Shown here piece by piece: positions 34,863-43,217 of a stretch of 64,000 bases of DNA. This DNA is from Bdellovibrio sp. (lineage in GTDB: Bacteria; Bdellovibrionota; Bdellovibrionia; Bdellovibrionales; Bdellovibrionaceae), in contig JACMRL010000038.1 in NCBI GenBank assembly GCA_014376435.1, positions 41,498-105,497 on the forward strand, in the 5' to 3' direction. Below the pieces are notes generated by a model, which was given only the letters and a program-made list of their open reading frames with translations, had not been told where the DNA came from and did not search any database. A program made the translations under genes and the position numbers. Every line of letters begins with the position of its first letter. The stretch's first letter is position 1.

Positions 34863-35738
34863 ATTTGCATCGATCCATGCTTTGTAACCTAAGGTGCTGC
34901 TGTAAACACTGTCTTTGTTACAAGGCTCTTCACCACGGCTGGTAACGCCAACTAAATATGTTTTTGCTGCTGCGGTTTGAGTTGCCGCAACTGTTAAGTA
35001 TGCGGGTCCGCCCGAGTCACCGTGACAAGCTCCGCCTGATGTTTGGTCTAAAACTATTTCTTCACCAGTTGAATCAATTTCAGTTACTTTAATACCTGCT
35101 ACCTGACGTAAAACTCCGTCACCGCCGCCAACAAATTCTTCTGAGTTTGAAGATTTAATGTAAGAGCTAACTCCGTAACCAGATAAAGTTAAAGATGCTC
35201 CCGCGATTAAAGAATCTTTTAGTGCCGCCGGAAGAATAGTCGCCATTTCAAAACCCGCTGGAGCATCTTCATTTAAACGAATTAAACCAACATCATGAGT
35301 TGAACCAACAACTTCTGCGTCAGTATAAAGTTCGTGGTGAGTGATTTTTGCAAATTTGCGAAGGTTCGAATGATCGCCTTTATCCATTTGCTTCATTGCT
35401 TCTTCAATACCAGTTGTAAAAAACACGATACCGCCAACAATTTGCATATCAGGCGTTGAAGTTAAACAGTGAGCTGCAGTTAAAACAACATTTTTACGGA
35501 TTAAAGAGCCCGTGCAAATGGCTCCGCCTTGATTGCCTTTTGCATCTTCAATCATGATGTAAATGCCAACGACGCCGTTTTGTTTTTGAAAATCAGAAGT
35601 TGAATCAACACCGTTGATAATGTTGGATTGTTGGCTATGCAAACTAACGTTTCCAGTTGGTTTGCTAGGTGTACACGATACGAAAAAAGCAACGAAGCTT
35701 AACGCAAGAAGTGTATTGATTAAAGTACGTGTATTCAT
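34842..35738 (-). CDS. Trypsin-like serine protease, lipoprotein
   Basis: A 298-residue S1-family protease. MNTRTLINTLLALSFVAFFVSC is a lipoprotein signal with Cys22 as the acylated residue. The mature enzyme starts IINGVDS near residue 40 and has the catalytic triad His90 (LTAAHC), Asp in THDVGLIRL (near 147) and Ser in GGACHGDSGGPAY (near 243). Several Cys suggest disulfides. The activation-like sequence IINGV suggests a zymogen. Export and anchoring fit a degradative role on prey or host proteins, which is inferred. A strong GGGGG ribosome site precedes the ATG, and a terminator follows inside menH. Confidence 0.92.
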   Translation of the reverse strand: MNTRTLINTLLALSFVAFFVSCTPSKPTGNVSLHSQQSNIINGVDSTSDFQKQNGVVGIYIMIEDAKGNQGGAICTGSLIRKNVVLTAAHCLTSTPDMQIVGGIVFFTTGIEEAMKQMDKGDHSNLRKFAKITHHELYTDAEVVGSTHDVGLIRLNEDAPAGFEMATILPAALKDSLIAGASLTLSGYGVSSYIKSSNSEEFVGGGDGVLRQVAGIKVTEIDSTGEEIVLDQTSGGACHGDSGGPAYLTVAATQTAAAKTYLVGVTSRGEEPCNKDSVYSSTLGYKAWIDANLVKILQ

Positions 35739-35861
35739 TTGGGCCCCCTATGTGTAAACCGCAAGACCCCTCTTGCGTGGGTGCAATAAAACCCATTTTG
35801 GGTACAGATTCAAAACATTTGAAACCATAGGATTGATAAGTCTTTGTTATGTTGTAATGCG

Positions 35862-36818
35862 TTAGTAAGTTTTGAATGCTTCTGTAGCATCGATGAGTGC
35901 TGATCTAATTCCTGGCTCTCCTGCCGAGTGACCTGCGTCTGCAATAATATTAAGTTTTGCCTCAGGCCATGCGCGATGAAGATCCCAGGCGCTGCGAACT
36001 GGGCAAACCACGTCATAACGACCTTGAATAATTGTGGCCGGAATTTGCTTAATTTTTGAAATATTTTCGAGCAAATAATTATCGGTTTTGAAGAACGAAT
36101 GATTAATAAAATAATGGCATTCAATACGCGCAAATTGCAAAGCTAAGGTTGGCTCTTCAAAATCTTTTATTGATTGCGAATCTACGTGTAAACGCGAAGT
36201 CGCCGCCTCCCATTGGCTCCAAATACGTGCGGCTTCTAAGCGAGTATCCGCATGATCGCTGGTTAAACGTTTGTAGTAAGCCGTTACAAAATCATTTCTT
36301 TCCGCGGCCGGGATGTAATTAAAATATTTCTCCCAAGCGTCTGGAAAAATTTGCGAGGCGCCTTCTTGGTAAAACCATTTAATTTCAGATGGGCGAGTTA
36401 AAAATATTCCGCGCAGAATTAAACCTTTTACTTTTTCAGGATGCGTGATCGCGTAGGCCAAAGCTAAAGTTGAACCCCAGCTACCGCCGAAGACGATCCA
36501 ATCTTTGATATTTAAATGGGCGCGAATTTTTTCAATATCGTTCACTAAATCCCAAGTCGTATTATCTTTTAATTCGGCGGCTGGCGTTGATTTACCAGAG
36601 CCACGTTGATCGAATAAAATAATACGGTAAAATTTCGCATCAAAAAATTGTCGATGGTATGGTAAAACTCCACCACCGGGTCCACCGTGTAAGAATAAAA
36701 CGGGGCGACCGTTTGGATTTCCGCATTGCTCAACGTAAACATGATGTAAATCAGAAACTTTTAAAAACTCAGTCTGGAAAGGTTCGATTTCAGGAAAGTA
36801 GTCTTTTAACGGCTCCAT
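35862..36818 (-). CDS. pip: Proline iminopeptidase
   Basis: A 318-residue alpha/beta-hydrolase of peptidase family S33. LFLHGGPGGGVLPYHRQFFD (oxyanion hole HGGPGGG), FDQRGSGKSTP, VFGGSWGSTLALAYAITHP (Ser nucleophile), GRYDVVCPV (Asp) and DAGHSAGEPG (His) make the family clear. It releases N-terminal proline from peptides, useful with peptide uptake and the nearby exported protease. Its start lies within the end of the adenosine deaminase gene (13-base overlap), so the two are likely co-transcribed. No signal peptide. Confidence 0.94.
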   Translation of the reverse strand: MEPLKDYFPEIEPFQTEFLKVSDLHHVYVEQCGNPNGRPVLFLHGGPGGGVLPYHRQFFDAKFYRIILFDQRGSGKSTPAAELKDNTTWDLVNDIEKIRAHLNIKDWIVFGGSWGSTLALAYAITHPEKVKGLILRGIFLTRPSEIKWFYQEGASQIFPDAWEKYFNYIPAAERNDFVTAYYKRLTSDHADTRLEAARIWSQWEAATSRLHVDSQSIKDFEEPTLALQFARIECHYFINHSFFKTDNYLLENISKIKQIPATIIQGRYDVVCPVRSAWDLHRAWPEAKLNIIADAGHSAGEPGIRSALIDATEAFKTY

Positions 36819-37837
36819 ACTCGGCTCTTTTCTGCTTCAGAGATGAATGAATGTTTGTAAGCGGTTTCATTGCATTTGTAAAAATCGATAAATGAAAGCT
36901 TTTGGTGTTGATGAGCTATCAAGTAGTCATCAGATAAAGTTGAGGCAAACATTCCGGGATCATCGCTATTCAAAGTGACGGGAACGCCAGCATCGATCAG
37001 CCGCTTCAAAGGGTGACTTTCATAATTATCAAAGGCTTGAGTTAAATAATTACTATACGGACAAACCTCAAGCGGAATATTTTTTTCAATCAGAGTCTTC
37101 ATCACTTCTGGAAAGTGAATAGCCTGCACGCCGTGTCCGATGCGTTCCGCGCCTAAAATATGAATTGCATCTAAAATCCACTGTCCGGCTTTGGCATTAG
37201 GGGCCTCTCCGGTGTGAATCGTTACGCGTAGTCCCGCATTGCGTGCAGCTTCAAAATAAGGTGCAAATCTTTTTGGTTCAGCATTTTCTTCATTGTCGGC
37301 TAAATCAACGGCTAATAAAGTTGATTTGTTTTCGATTGCGAATTTTGTAACAGCATCTAAACGATCGTTGGTTAAAACTCTTTGCAGAATACAAATTAAG
37401 CCAACAGCCATCGGCATTTGTATTTTTGCACGTTTAATACCCCGCAAAAAAGCTTGATGAATTTTTTCAAAAGTTAATTTGGTGTGTCCATCAGATATAA
37501 AAGTTGGAGCGTAGCGAAGTTCTAAAATTCTGACCCCATCATTAAAGGCATCTTCGCAAGCTTCAAAAGCAAGGCGTTCTAGAATTTCTTCACTCGCTAA
37601 AACTTTTTGCGCGATTAAAAATTTATTTAAAACAGCCTCGAGATTAACCATAGGTTCGGTTACCAGGAAGTGCGCCTGCTGTTTTTGCGGGTTTTGCGGA
37701 AAATCCAGCTTCAAGGCTGTCGCGATTTCAAGCAAAGTGCTCCAACGCATTGAACAATCTAGATGGCGATGCAAGTCAACTTTAGGAAGTGAGCGCAGTT
37801 GTTGAGACGAGAGTTGATTAGATAAGTTAGATGTCAT
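36806..37837 (-). CDS. add: Adenosine deaminase-family protein
   Basis: A 343-residue metal-dependent amidohydrolase of the adenosine/adenine deaminase group. Zinc ligands and catalytic motifs are visible: KVDLHRHLDCS (HxH), VTIHTGEAPNAK (normally HAGE, catalytic Glu), IGHGVQAI, LEVCPYSNY and TLNSDDPGMF (Asp-Asp). It hydrolyses adenosine (or adenine) to inosine (hypoxanthine). The start was taken at the ATG at 37837; an in-frame ATG at 37855 would overlap the divergent transketolase gene. The starts of the two genes are only 11 bases apart, with little room for separate promoters. Confidence 0.88.
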   Translation of the reverse strand: MTSNLSNQLSSQQLRSLPKVDLHRHLDCSMRWSTLLEIATALKLDFPQNPQKQQAHFLVTEPMVNLEAVLNKFLIAQKVLASEEILERLAFEACEDAFNDGVRILELRYAPTFISDGHTKLTFEKIHQAFLRGIKRAKIQMPMAVGLICILQRVLTNDRLDAVTKFAIENKSTLLAVDLADNEENAEPKRFAPYFEAARNAGLRVTIHTGEAPNAKAGQWILDAIHILGAERIGHGVQAIHFPEVMKTLIEKNIPLEVCPYSNYLTQAFDNYESHPLKRLIDAGVPVTLNSDDPGMFASTLSDDYLIAHQHQKLSFIDFYKCNETAYKHSFISEAEKSRVWSR

Positions 37838-37848
37838 AAAAAATAAGT

Positions 37849-39876
37849 ATGACACAAATCAAACCACTTCAAGTTAAAAACCACTTAGCCGGACATCAAA
37901 ACAAAAAGCCGCTGTTGGCAAAAAAAATAAAATTGCAAAGCGGTGAAGAAATTTTGGTTGCTGATCCGAAAGCTACGCGCGCATTTGTTGCGCTGATGGA
38001 TATGAATGCGGTCTTAGGCGGAGCGGCTTCTCATTACGGTGGTCCCGCTGCTTTAGCAGAATTGATGTCGGCATTACACGGGTTAGTTTTTCACGAGGCG
38101 GAAAAAACTGGAAAAAATTGGTTTGATTTTTCACATATCATTAACGATGCAGGTCACTGCGAAAATGGTTTGTACGCCTTAAAAGCTAACTACGAAATGG
38201 CGGGTTTAACTATAAATTCTCTGAAAAAATTTCGCTCGATTGAAAGTGGCTTAACTGGTCACGGTGAAGTTCATTGTTTTCCGGCGGGAGTTTATTTAAG
38301 TAATGGTCCACTGGGTTCTGCATTTCCACAGTCGCAAGGTTTAGCCTTGGCGGAAAAATTAGCGAATACCAATCGCATTACTTACTGCGTACTTTCTGAT
38401 GGCGCGGCGATGGAGGGCGAAGCAAAAGAATCTTTAGCGGCTGTTCCGGGTTTGGCGAAAAAAGGGCAGTTAGCTCCGTATGTTTTAATTATTACTGATA
38501 ACAATACAAAACTTTCGGGTCGAATTGATCAAGACTCATTTTCTATGGAACCGACTTTTAATTCGCTAGAAGCTTTAGGTTGGAAAGTGATTAAAGTTGA
38601 AAAAGGAAATGATCTGCAAGCTTGTGCAACGGCTTTAGAAACTGCGACTGAGCTAGCGCAGAAAAATCCTGCGCAACCGGTCGCCGTGTGGGCAAAAACC
38701 ACTAAAGGTATCGGCACGAAGAAAACCGCTGAATCTGCTTCGGGTGGTCACGGGTTTCCGTGTAAGTCTCCGACTGAATTAGCTGATTTTATTAAAGAGA
38801 TTTATGGAAGCGATGAAGTCGCAGCGGTTTGCCAACCGTGGATTGAAGAATTAATCGCGCTTGAGAAAGAATTAAAAGCCAATCCTAAGCCTGACACCGG
38901 AGAAAAGATCCAAGTTGGCATTTCTAAAGCGATGATTAACGCATTTAAAAAAGGTTTACCGATTCTTTCTGTCACTTCCGATCTGCCGGGCTCGACGGGT
39001 GTGGCGGGTTTTAGAAAAGAATTTCCGCAAGCTAGTATCGATGTGGGTGTAGCCGAAAGTAATATGATTTCAACGGCGGCAGGTTTATCAAAACAGGGGT
39101 TTATTCCGGTCGTTGATACATTTGCACAATTTGGTGTTACCAAAGGCGCACTACCGTTGACGATGGCGATGTTATCGGAAGCTCCAATTATTGGTGTATT
39201 TTCTCATACCGGTTTTCAAGATGCGGCCGACGGAGCTTCTCATCAGGCATTAAGTTATATGTCGATGCTGGCGACGATTCCGGGCGTTGATTTATATAAT
39301 TTGAGTTCAAGCGAAGAAGCAGAAACAGTGATGACGGAAGTCATCGAGAACTTTGCTAAAGCACGTGAACAAGATCAACATCCGCATTCGGCGATTTTCT
39401 TTTTAGGCCGCGAAAATTTTCCGAAGTCTTTTAAGACAGACGAGAATAAAATAACGTACAAAGCTTTTACTCCGCAAATTTTAAAAAATAATATTATATC
39501 GGGTAAGAAAAATGTTGCGTTGATGATCACGGGCTCTTTAGTGGGCGAGGCATTGCAAGCCAGCGAGATTTTAAAAACAAAAGGTATTGGTTCAGTCGTT
39601 GTTAATCAAAACTGTTTAAATAAAATTGATGCAAAATCATTAAAAGATATTTTAGCTATGACAGAAGGTCGTATTATAACGGCCGAAGATCACCAAGTTT
39701 TATTAGGCTTTGGAGCTTTTATCGCGCACGAATGTGCCAATAACAATATTACGACTCAGCAAAAATCATTGGGCGTGCATGCTGAATTCGGACAAAGCGC
39801 TTACAACGCGATTGAATTATACCGTAAGCACGGGATTGATTCCGGCGCGATTGTTAATGCGGCTGTTGAATTATAA
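37849..39876 (+). CDS. tkt: Transketolase
   Basis: A 675-residue ThDP-dependent enzyme of the pentose phosphate pathway, which also supplies erythrose-4-phosphate for the shikimate pathway. The N-terminal ThDP domain shows TGHGEVHCFPAGVYLSNGPLGSAFPQSQGLALAEKLA and SDGAAMEGEAKESL followed by TDNNTKLSG. The second pyrimidine-binding domain starts near 350 (VTSDLPGSTGV, GVAESNMISTAAGLSKQG with the cofactor Glu). The C-terminal domain ends near 675. Motifs are divergent from the E. coli enzyme (GDGAxMEG for GDGxLMEG) and the length is typical. No strong ribosome site is visible before the ATG. Confidence 0.9.
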   Translation: MTQIKPLQVKNHLAGHQNKKPLLAKKIKLQSGEEILVADPKATRAFVALMDMNAVLGGAASHYGGPAALAELMSALHGLVFHEAEKTGKNWFDFSHIINDAGHCENGLYALKANYEMAGLTINSLKKFRSIESGLTGHGEVHCFPAGVYLSNGPLGSAFPQSQGLALAEKLANTNRITYCVLSDGAAMEGEAKESLAAVPGLAKKGQLAPYVLIITDNNTKLSGRIDQDSFSMEPTFNSLEALGWKVIKVEKGNDLQACATALETATELAQKNPAQPVAVWAKTTKGIGTKKTAESASGGHGFPCKSPTELADFIKEIYGSDEVAAVCQPWIEELIALEKELKANPKPDTGEKIQVGISKAMINAFKKGLPILSVTSDLPGSTGVAGFRKEFPQASIDVGVAESNMISTAAGLSKQGFIPVVDTFAQFGVTKGALPLTMAMLSEAPIIGVFSHTGFQDAADGASHQALSYMSMLATIPGVDLYNLSSSEEAETVMTEVIENFAKAREQDQHPHSAIFFLGRENFPKSFKTDENKITYKAFTPQILKNNIISGKKNVALMITGSLVGEALQASEILKTKGIGSVVVNQNCLNKIDAKSLKDILAMTEGRIITAEDHQVLLGFGAFIAHECANNNITTQQKSLGVHAEFGQSAYNAIELYRKHGIDSGAIVNAAVEL

Positions 39877-39943
39877 GATTAAAACTCTGCGTAAACCTTG
39901 ATTATCTAAGTTGGCTGCAATCAAATTCAATTTTACAGCCTTT

Positions 39944-40291
39944 TTATTTTCCATCGAGAAAACAAAGATTTGATTCAAAAATTTCGATACTTCCAAACTG
40001 AGTATTCTTTGTCGCTATGCTAAGGCTTCTCGCGTTGATTGAGACGGGAGAAGCAATTTTAACAATCGTTAAATTGACAGTTTCGTCTGGGTTAGGATAA
40101 ACGTATACGGTTAATCCAGACACATTATCATCTTCATAAACAGCTTGGCCGTATTCGCCAAGTCGCGGAGTAATAATATTACCATCAAGTCTTACTTGGC
40201 ATTTTTTTACTTTCAAGTCGGCAAGAATGTCTGCGTGTGCTGCGAAAGCCAACATCAAAATTGTAAAAAAATATCTTAAAGAAAATTTCAT
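39944..40291 (-). CDS. Small secreted protein of unknown function
   Basis: I do not recognise this 115-residue protein. It has a signal peptide (MKFSLRYFFTILMLAFAAHA), then a beta-rich region with two Cys (VKKCQVRLD, ESNLCFLDG) that could form a disulfide. AGAGGACATTTT precedes the ATG. It begins a group of small secreted unknown proteins between tkt and pcnB. Confidence 0.65.
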   Translation of the reverse strand: MKFSLRYFFTILMLAFAAHADILADLKVKKCQVRLDGNIITPRLGEYGQAVYEDDNVSGLTVYVYPNPDETVNLTIVKIASPVSINARSLSIATKNTQFGSIEIFESNLCFLDGK

Positions 40292-40367
40292 AAAATGTCC
40301 TCTGTTTATTGGTAGTAACTTTAACCTTAGAACTCAGTCACATCATTAATTGATTCAACGCACTCAT

Positions 40368-40505
40368 TTAAGCCAGTCCTGAACAAGTTATTTCTGTTTC
40401 GTAATCGCGATCAGTATCTGTATTAGTTAAACACTGCAAATCGACAGTATTGCCACTTGAAGCAAAGCAAACAGAAGCAATGAGTATAAATAAATTTTTA
40501 GCCAT
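40368..40505 (-). CDS. Short secreted peptide, possibly frameshifted
   Basis: A 45-residue frame: MAKNLFILIASVCFASSG is a plausible signal peptide, and the mature part NTVDLQCLTNTDTDRDYETEITCSG has two Cys. No strong ribosome site. Near the stop a shift of frame would continue as LNECVESINDVTEF and end at 40327, so this may be a broken or mis-sequenced gene of about 60 residues. The rest of the 40292-40683 spacer holds the inverted repeat at 40517-40553 and no other gene. Confidence 0.4.
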   Translation of the reverse strand: MAKNLFILIASVCFASSGNTVDLQCLTNTDTDRDYETEITCSGLA

Positions 40506-40516
40506 AAATTTTCAAC

Positions 40517-40553
40517 AGCGTCTAAAAGCTCGACTGTCGAACTTTTAGACGCT
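40517..40553. repeat. Strong inverted repeat between two small secreted-protein genes
   Basis: A perfect 12-bp inverted repeat (AGCGTCTAAAAG at 40517-40528, CTTTTAGACGCT at 40542-40553) encloses a TCGA-CTG-TCGA mini-hairpin. It lies 11 bases before the start of the minus-strand small gene and 130 bases before the plus-strand gene at 40684. It could be an RNA hairpin or a two-way operator. No long T-run follows on either strand. Confidence 0.6.
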
Positions 40554-40683
40554 GACTTTTAATGTCAACACCCTTAATAGCTTAGACACCTTTGCGACTA
40601 CAAATCGAACCAGCTTGGTAAAAAGTGGAATACAGATTGCTAAACAAAGCATGTAAAATATTTTTAACACAAAGGAAATAATT

Positions 40684-41058
40684 ATGAAAAAACAATCAAT
40701 GTTAACTGCGATAATTTTATTAACCACACTTAATTCATTTGCACTTAGTGACAAATGTTTATCTTCGCTTATTGAAAAAGCTGGTGCTGGCATTGTTCAA
40801 AAAAAGCTTAATAAACAAACCAATTTAGATATGAAAAACGCCACAACGACTAAACTTCAACAAAGCACATTAGTAGGAAACGTTTGGGTTGATACTGTTA
40901 TCGTTGATATTCCTGTAGTTAAAAAAATTGGATCATTTCTATATTCAACAAGTTTTGAAATTCGTGATGGTAACTGCAGCAGAGCTAAGTCAGTAGCAAT
41001 TAGCACGAATGCGGCTTATGGAGATGATGAGAACGGCGGACAAATAGGAAGTGATTAG
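40684..41058 (+). CDS. Small secreted protein of unknown function
   Basis: An unrecognised 124-residue protein with a signal peptide (MKKQSMLTAIILLTTLNSFA), two Cys (SDKCLSS and DGNCSRA), a short amphipathic region and a Gly/Asp-rich tail (YGDDENGGQIGSD). AAAGGAAATAATT precedes the ATG, a good ribosome site. Its end is 7 bases from the end of pcnB on the other strand. Confidence 0.65.
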   Translation: MKKQSMLTAIILLTTLNSFALSDKCLSSLIEKAGAGIVQKKLNKQTNLDMKNATTTKLQQSTLVGNVWVDTVIVDIPVVKKIGSFLYSTSFEIRDGNCSRAKSVAISTNAAYGDDENGGQIGSD

Positions 41059-41065
41059 ATTTTAA

Positions 41066-42295
41066 CTATTGATTAGCTATGGTAGTCATCGTTTCAGTCA
41101 TATTTCCCAAGCGTTCGCGCTCATTCAGCCAGAATAAAAATTCAGCTGGGCTTATCTCGTTTGCGAGGTAGGCCAATTTTAGCGAAAGCACAAACGTGGC
41201 GTGAAAAACCATTGAACGTTGGCGGCGTTCGCCTTTTTTCAAATAAGTATCTTTCTTTTTTAACGAAGAAATAAATTGCGCCGCCTGAAAGTAAGTTCCC
41301 ATTTCGGCTTTGAAAATACCTAATTCATCACGGGTGAAAAGTAAAAACTTTTCGCTTTCGATAAATGAGTCAATATTGAAACCTTGCGGGTGAACGGTCC
41401 AAAGATAAGCATGTAAAACGGCCGAGAATAATTCAGTCGTGTCGGCTAAATTAAAACCCACGTAGTTGATTCTTCTTACGTAACATAAAAATTCTTCGCG
41501 CTGAGCTTCATTTGAAAAAAGCGCATGAAAACTAGGAATTACCGTTTCAAAAACTCCTAGATCGAACATTTCCATCAGCGCCATTTCAATATGCGGCAAG
41601 CGGAAAAATTTAACCCACTCTTCTCGGCGACGAGGTGGAGCACTTTTTTTCAATTCATCTTTTTGTGAAAGAATAGCTTCGCGCAATGAAGGTTCGATCG
41701 TGAATTGTAATTTTTGTGAAAGACGAATCGCGCGCAACATACGTATCGGATCTTCGATTAAACGTGCTTTAGGCTCGCCGATCATTCGTAAAGTCATGCT
41801 TTTGATATCTTCTAAGCCATGGCAGTGATCGATAATTTCTTCATCGATCGGATCGTAAAATAAAGAATTGATGGTGAAATCGCGGCGAAAAGAGTCTTCT
41901 TCAATATTTCCGAAAAAGTTTTCTTCCGCGTAAGCATTTTCGTCTTGTTCAGCGGTGGCTATTTCTTCGGCTAAAGCAGGTCTGCGGAAGGTAGCGATTT
42001 CAAAAATTTGATCGCCGCGTCTAGCGTGCACTAATTTAAAACGGCGCCCGATGATAAAACAGTATGGAACTTTTTTACGAACTTCATTTGGTGCCGCATT
42101 GGTTGCGATATCGAAATCTTTTGGTTTTAAATTAACTAATAAATCACGCACACCACCGCCCACCAAGTACGCTTGAAAGCCAGACTCTTTAAGTCTTTTC
42201 AAGATCCCGACGGCTTGTGGATCGATCGCGCTTTTTACACTGCGAAGTATTTGTGTGTAGTGCTTCAGTAAAGAAGTATTTGTTGGTGCAGACAT
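41066..42295 (-). CDS. pcnB: Poly(A) polymerase PcnB / class II nucleotidyltransferase
   Basis: A 409-residue polymerase-beta-like nucleotidyltransferase. YLVGGGVRDLLVNLKPKDFDIATNA contains the GG and catalytic DxD (DFD). RRDFTINSLFYDPIDEEIIDHCHGLEDI is the class II signature. RLIEDPIRMLRAIRLSQKLQF follows, in the head-neck region. These motifs and the roughly 400-residue length fit PcnB, which adds poly(A) tails that direct RNA decay, more than the tRNA CCA-adding enzyme, though the two are hard to separate by eye. It is convergent with the small secreted gene. Confidence 0.88.
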   Translation of the reverse strand: MSAPTNTSLLKHYTQILRSVKSAIDPQAVGILKRLKESGFQAYLVGGGVRDLLVNLKPKDFDIATNAAPNEVRKKVPYCFIIGRRFKLVHARRGDQIFEIATFRRPALAEEIATAEQDENAYAEENFFGNIEEDSFRRDFTINSLFYDPIDEEIIDHCHGLEDIKSMTLRMIGEPKARLIEDPIRMLRAIRLSQKLQFTIEPSLREAILSQKDELKKSAPPRRREEWVKFFRLPHIEMALMEMFDLGVFETVIPSFHALFSNEAQREEFLCYVRRINYVGFNLADTTELFSAVLHAYLWTVHPQGFNIDSFIESEKFLLFTRDELGIFKAEMGTYFQAAQFISSLKKKDTYLKKGERRQRSMVFHATFVLSLKLAYLANEISPAEFLFWLNERERLGNMTETMTTIANQ

Positions 42296-42347
42296 TCAAC
42301 CTATCTTTTTAATTGAGCTTCGTTTTCAAGTCGAGTACTTAAGTGCA

Positions 42348-43166
42348 GTGTTTCTAGAAAATTTTAACTATTCTATTTTAGGTACAAATAAGTCTGATCG
42401 AATCGTGTTCATTCACGGTTTGATGGCATTTTCAGCTAATTGGCGCAAGATTGCCTCAAGATTGGAAAATGATTTTCAATGTTTGATTTATGATCAACGC
42501 GGTCACGGGGGTTCTTTTAAGCCTGAAACGGGGTATACTCCCGAAATTTTTGCTGAAGACTTATACAAAATAACTGAAGAACTTGGTTGGGACAAATTTC
42601 ATTTGGTGGGTCATTCGATGGGTGGCCGTAATGCCATGGTTTTTGCGAATTTATATCCAAAAAAAGTAAGAACTTTAACGATTGAAGATATGGGTCCCGA
42701 CATGGACGTGAATATAACTGATTATTATCAGCGCATGCTTGATTCTGTTCCGGCTCCGTTCAACTCAAAACCTCAAGTTAAACATTTTTTCGATACCGAG
42801 TTTTTTAGCAAATTTAAATCTAAAGAGCCCTCACCCGTACTTTCGCTTTTTTTACAGGCGAATATTGAAGAGAAGCCGGATGGAGTGTTTGATTGGAGAT
42901 TCTCTAAGCATGCAATTTTAGAAATTGCGCGCGAAGGTCACGCGAAAGATCGGTGGGCTGAGGTCAAATCGTTTCAGATGCCCACACTGTTAATTCACGG
43001 AGAAAATTCGCACGTTTTAAGCACAGAAACTTATCAAAAAATGCTGGCTGCTAATTCAAATATTACGGGTGTCGAAATTAAATCGGTGGGCCACTGGGTG
43101 CATTTCGAAAAATACGAAGAATTTGTCTCAGTGCTGCGCAAATTTATTGATTTGCACAACGCATAA
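42348..43166 (+). CDS. Alpha/beta hydrolase (YbfF-like esterase)
   Basis: A 272-residue cytosolic hydrolase starting at GTG; no in-frame ATG fits. FIHGLMAFSANWRKIASRL, YDQRGHGGS and LVGHSMGGRNAMVFANLYP (Ser in GHSMGG) are clear; Asp is expected before GENSHV, and His is in SVGHWVHFEKY. It resembles YbfF/BphD-type acyl esterases; the substrate is unknown. It is probably followed by rhlE in its own unit, 51 bases further on. Confidence 0.85.
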   Translation: MFLENFNYSILGTNKSDRIVFIHGLMAFSANWRKIASRLENDFQCLIYDQRGHGGSFKPETGYTPEIFAEDLYKITEELGWDKFHLVGHSMGGRNAMVFANLYPKKVRTLTIEDMGPDMDVNITDYYQRMLDSVPAPFNSKPQVKHFFDTEFFSKFKSKEPSPVLSLFLQANIEEKPDGVFDWRFSKHAILEIAREGHAKDRWAEVKSFQMPTLLIHGENSHVLSTETYQKMLAANSNITGVEIKSVGHWVHFEKYEEFVSVLRKFIDLHNA

Positions 43167-43217
43167 AGACCCCTAAGCCGTGACAGTGTGCGGCCTATCT
43201 AATATCAATGATCAATC

